In this document: in pieces, positions 12,223 to 12,480 of the stretch
Position numbering within the stretch: the first letter of the stretch is position 1
Layout: every line of letters begins with the position of its first letter
Source: Bacillota bacterium
GTDB lineage: Bacteria > Bacillota > Desulfitobacteriia > Desulfitobacteriales > JAJXUE01
Length of the DNA: 12,480 nucleotides
Reading direction: 5' to 3'
NCBI GenBank assembly: GCA_021786555.1
Contig: JAJYNB010000157.1
Location: 5,146-17,625, forward strand
Notes under the pieces: generated by a model
What the model was told of the DNA's origin: nothing
What the model saw: the letters and a program-made list of their open reading frames with translations, nothing else
The model's database searches: none
Made by a program: the position numbers and the translations under genes

Positions 12223-12480
12223 ATGCTGCGGGGTAAGGTTGTCGTCATCGGCATAACAGGCGGGATTGCGGCCTATAAGTGTGCGGAACTGGTCAGCCGG
12301 CTGCGCAAGTCCGGGGCTGAGGTTCACGTGGTAATGACTCCCAACGCCTGCAATTTTATTGGCCCTTTGACTATGCAGAGTCTTTCGGCCAATCCGGTAC
12401 ATGTGGAGATGTTCGGCGAATCCAAGCTGGGCGGGATTGAACATATTGAGCTGGCCCAGCGGGCAGATCTGGTAGATCGG
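12223..12480 (+). CDS. coaBC: Phosphopantothenoylcysteine decarboxylase/synthetase, 5' part
   Basis: Only the first 86 codons are in the window. The frame starts at ATG 12223, directly after the rpoZ TAA. It shows the flavoprotein N-terminus of CoaC: VVVIGITGGIAAYKCAELV, then HVVMTPNAC and FIGPLTMQSLS, and IEHIELAQRADLV. The complete enzyme joins cysteine to phosphopantothenate and decarboxylates the product in coenzyme A synthesis. The last two codons (Asp-Arg) differ from the usual hydrophobic residues and APATAN that follow ADLV; see finding on the window end. Confidence 0.93.
   Translation, partial: MLRGKVVVIGITGGIAAYKCAELVSRLRKSGAEVHVVMTPNACNFIGPLTMQSLSANPVHVEMFGESKLGGIEHIELAQRADLVDR

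Overview
The right part of the window (about 10.1-12.5 kb) is the conserved Clostridia/Firmicutes housekeeping run yicC - remA (DUF370) - gmk - rpoZ - coaBC, all on the plus strand with strong AGGAGG-type ribosome binding sites and some TTG starts. Its gene order and the moderate GC content suggest an anaerobic spore-forming Firmicute, perhaps of the Peptococcaceae/Desulfotomaculum group. The species cannot be fixed from the sequence. A divergent PAS-AAA+-HTH sigma-54 activator lies upstream of yicC. The last seven bases of the window do not read as coaBC and match the start of a common sequencing adapter.

The left part (about 1-8.1 kb) is mobile-element DNA, most likely the lysis end of a prophage. 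On the plus strand it holds the 3' part of a tail-fibre-like gene with eleven degenerate 20-residue repeats, a holin overlapping an Amidase_3 endolysin, a small phage-family protein and a second small three-helix membrane protein. This arm ends at a strong bidirectional terminator (3363-3394).

The other arm runs on the minus strand from 7949 down to 3416. It starts with an XRE-type regulator, then a 32-codon hydrophobic leader-like ORF, two overlapping small Cys-rich ORFs, an FtsK/SpoIIIE-type DNA translocase, a replication-relaxation-like winged-helix protein, and five small proteins of which four have membrane segments. Overlapping or closely spaced genes suggest one operon from 7499 to 4382. 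A 284-base gap then separates the last two genes. The FtsK plus replication-relaxation pair suggests a role in DNA maintenance or transfer (plasmid-like prophage or integrative element). No integrase, relaxase, VirB4 or att repeat is visible here.

The most interesting signals are regulatory. In the minus arm, two successive terminator hairpins carry the stop codon of the upstream ORF in their loop. The second directly abuts the ribosome binding site of the FtsK operon, so it looks like a translation-sensitive attenuator. Other unexplained structures are a near-identical 26-base palindrome present twice in opposite orientation (2610-2637, 4187-4212), three GTTATCA boxes exactly 21 bp apart (2645-2693), three CTGCAA boxes one helical turn apart at the regulator promoter (7994-8022), and two related GC hairpins before the holin. 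All function calls come from reading motifs by eye. No database search was possible.
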